Positions 6,201 to 7,392 of a DNA stretch of 7,392 nucleotides are shown here, one piece after another. Position 1 is the first letter of the stretch; each line of letters begins with the position of its first letter. Source of the DNA: DATKDU01 sp035512595 (GTDB lineage: Bacteria > Planctomycetota > Planctomycetia > Pirellulales > Pirellulaceae). The notes beneath the pieces were generated by a model, which worked only from the letters and a program-made list of their open reading frames with translations, was not told the DNA's origin and ran no database searches. A program made the translations under genes and the position numbers. Location: contig DATKDU010000251.1 of assembly GCA_035512595.1 (NCBI GenBank), positions 1 through 7,392 of the forward strand, given 5' to 3'.

Positions 6201-7392
6201 ATGAACTCGCAACGCCTCCTCGAGCGCTTTCTCCGCTACGTCCAGGTCGATACGACTGCCGCGACCGAGTCCACGACCTATCCCAGCAGCCCGGGGCAGC
6301 TTGAATTGGGCCGGATGCTCGCCGAGGAGCTGCGCGAGATGGGGCTGGCCGACGTCGAGCACGATTCACACGGGCTGGTGTGGGCGACAGTGCCGGCGAC
6401 GATCAGTAGTGCACTCGCTCCGCGAGTGCACGAACCAGCGCAGGGCGCAGACGAATCCCGCTCTCCAATTCGATCCGTCGCCGCCGGCCAGTCCGACGTG
6501 TCCACTCGCGGAGCGAGTGGACCACATTCGATCCCCGTCGTCGCGTTCAACGCCCACGTCGATACGTCTCCCGAAACGACGGGCAAGAACGTCCGGCCGC
6601 AGGTGATTCGCCCCTATGCCGGCGGCGACATCGTCCTGCCGGCCGATCCCACGAAGGTCATTCGCGTCGCCGACAACCCCGAGCTCGACGACCTGGTCGG
6701 CAAAACGCTGATCGCCACCGACGGCACGACGCTGCTGGGCTCCGACGACAAATCGGGGGTGGCCGTGATCATGGAGCTGGCCAACCACCTGATCGAGCAT
6801 CCGGAGATCCCGCACGGCCCGGTCCGCATCCTGTTCACCTGCGACGAGGAGATCGGCCACGGCATCGATCACGTCGATCTCAAAAAGCTCGGGGCCGACG
6901 TCTGTTACACGCTCGACGGCAGCGGCGCTGACGAAATCGACGTCGAGACCTTTTCGGCCGACATGGCCGTCGTTCACGTCCGCGGCATCAACATCCATCC
7001 GTCGATCGGCAAGGGCCGGATGGTGAATGCCGTGCGGGCGGCGGCATTCTTCCTGGACAAGCTGCCGCGGGAAATTTCGCCCGAGATGACCGACGGCCGC
7101 GACGGCTTTCTGCACCCGTTCACGATCGAAGGGGGCGTCGCGGAAGTGAAGATTCGCGTCCTCTTGCGCGACTTTGCGGCCGCGGACCTGACCAAGAAGG
7201 CCGAACTGCTCCGCGGCATTGCCGAAGAAACGGAGGGTGCCTTTCCCGGCTGCCACGTGGAAATCCAGGTCGTCAAGCAGTATCGCAACCTGGGGGAAGG
7301 GCTCGCCAAGGAGCCGCGAGCCGTGGCCTATGCCCAGGAAGCGCTGCGCCGCCTTGGCCGCGAGCCGCGGTTGACGATCATCCGCGGCGGCA
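6201..7392 (+). CDS. pepT: Peptidase T-like M20 family zinc aminopeptidase (3' truncated by window)
   Basis: At least 397 residues, still open at the window end. PepT removes the N-terminal residue from tripeptides in the cytoplasm with two zinc ions. Visible landmarks: AHVDTSP with ligand H119 and D121, LLGSDDKSG with bridging D182, CDEEIG with general base E216 and ligand E217, YTLDGSG with ligand D239, and H266 in the lid region. The last visible residues (TIIRGG) correspond to the family's RGGTDG block. The final His ligand lies beyond the window, so about 45-60 residues are probably missing. Start is the ATG at 6201, with no clear Shine-Dalgarno. The oddity is about 43 extra residues (69-111) between WATVPATI and PVVAFNAHVDTSP, encoded by a two-hairpin element just before the first metal-binding motif. 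Frame is kept and no stop is created. It is divergent from the exonuclease gene. Confidence 0.93.
   Translation, partial: MNSQRLLERFLRYVQVDTTAATESTTYPSSPGQLELGRMLAEELREMGLADVEHDSHGLVWATVPATISSALAPRVHEPAQGADESRSPIRSVAAGQSDVSTRGASGPHSIPVVAFNAHVDTSPETTGKNVRPQVIRPYAGGDIVLPADPTKVIRVADNPELDDLVGKTLIATDGTTLLGSDDKSGVAVIMELANHLIEHPEIPHGPVRILFTCDEEIGHGIDHVDLKKLGADVCYTLDGSGADEIDVETFSADMAVVHVRGINIHPSIGKGRMVNAVRAAAFFLDKLPREISPEMTDGRDGFLHPFTIEGGVAEVKIRVLLRDFAAADLTKKAELLRGIAEETEGAFPGCHVEIQVVKQYRNLGEGLAKEPRAVAYAQEALRRLGREPRLTIIRGG
6409..6522. repeat. Composite two-hairpin element inserted in frame in the peptidase gene
   Basis: The first hairpin is GTGCACTCGC-TCC-GCGAGTGCAC (6409-6431) and the second GTCCACTCGC-GGA-GCGAGTGGAC (6500-6522). 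Both have perfect 10-bp stems and 3-nt loops. Their 17-bp cores (6412-6428 and 6503-6519) are exact reverse complements of each other, so the two hairpins bound a 68-bp interior in inverted orientation. CGATC occurs at 6400-6404 and 6529-6533, flanking the element like a 5-bp target duplication. The distance between the copies is 129 bp, or 43 codons. Confidence 0.88.

Noticed and set aside
6405..6533. Frameshift or pseudogene in the peptidase
   Set aside because: The reading frame continues without a stop through the insertion and all downstream motifs remain in the same frame, so the gene looks intact.
6366..7256. 296-codon minus-strand frame over the peptidase gene
   Set aside because: The plus strand encodes the conserved M20 metal-binding motifs; the antisense frame is a shadow.

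Overview
The window is GC-rich, densely coding bacterial DNA, most likely from a planctomycete (Pirellulales-type). That assignment is inferred from three things. First, the intergenic repeats have the 'CCCGCAGCGTCAGCGAGGGA' and 'AAGCCCGAAGCGCAAGCGAG' forms, which give the spurious peptides NPQRQRG and NKPEAQAR that I associate with planctomycete genomes. Second, there is a GGTGGG...CCCACC hairpin repeat. Third, the gene mix fits. No rRNA, tRNA, CRISPR array, transposase or phage gene is visible.

Layout: 1-171 may be the 3' end of an unidentified plus-strand gene. 313-2223 (minus) encodes a complete fused TMD-NBD ABC exporter. After a divergent gap comes a plus-strand proline/alanine-rich lipoprotein (2501-3496). 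A 25-bp-arm palindrome separates it from a plus-strand FAD/NAD(P) disulfide oxidoreductase of the mercuric-reductase/dihydrolipoamide-dehydrogenase family (3595-5136). A head-to-head octamer array fills the convergent gap to a minus-strand PolB-type DEDDy 3'-5' exonuclease (5223-6080). A divergent gap with a REP-like hairpin leads to a plus-strand PepT-like M20 peptidase (6201 onward) that runs off the window. The genes look like single transcription units with housekeeping or envelope roles; I see no shared pathway.

The most interesting layer is the repeats. At least five different short palindromic families occur in 7.4 kb, roughly one per gene junction, and two lie inside coding sequences while keeping frame. 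One is a 75-bp heptamer palindrome with 31-bp perfect arms inside the oxidoreductase, just after its redox CxxxxC motif. The other is a composite element of two hairpins, reverse complements of each other in their cores, inside the peptidase. Removing exactly 129 bp between two CGATC copies would rejoin the peptidase reading frame seamlessly. Three of the elements share one design: arms of 25-40 bp around an 11-13 nt spacer. This looks like palindromic elements that tolerate or exploit insertion into proteins, comparable in concept to the Rickettsia palindromic elements.
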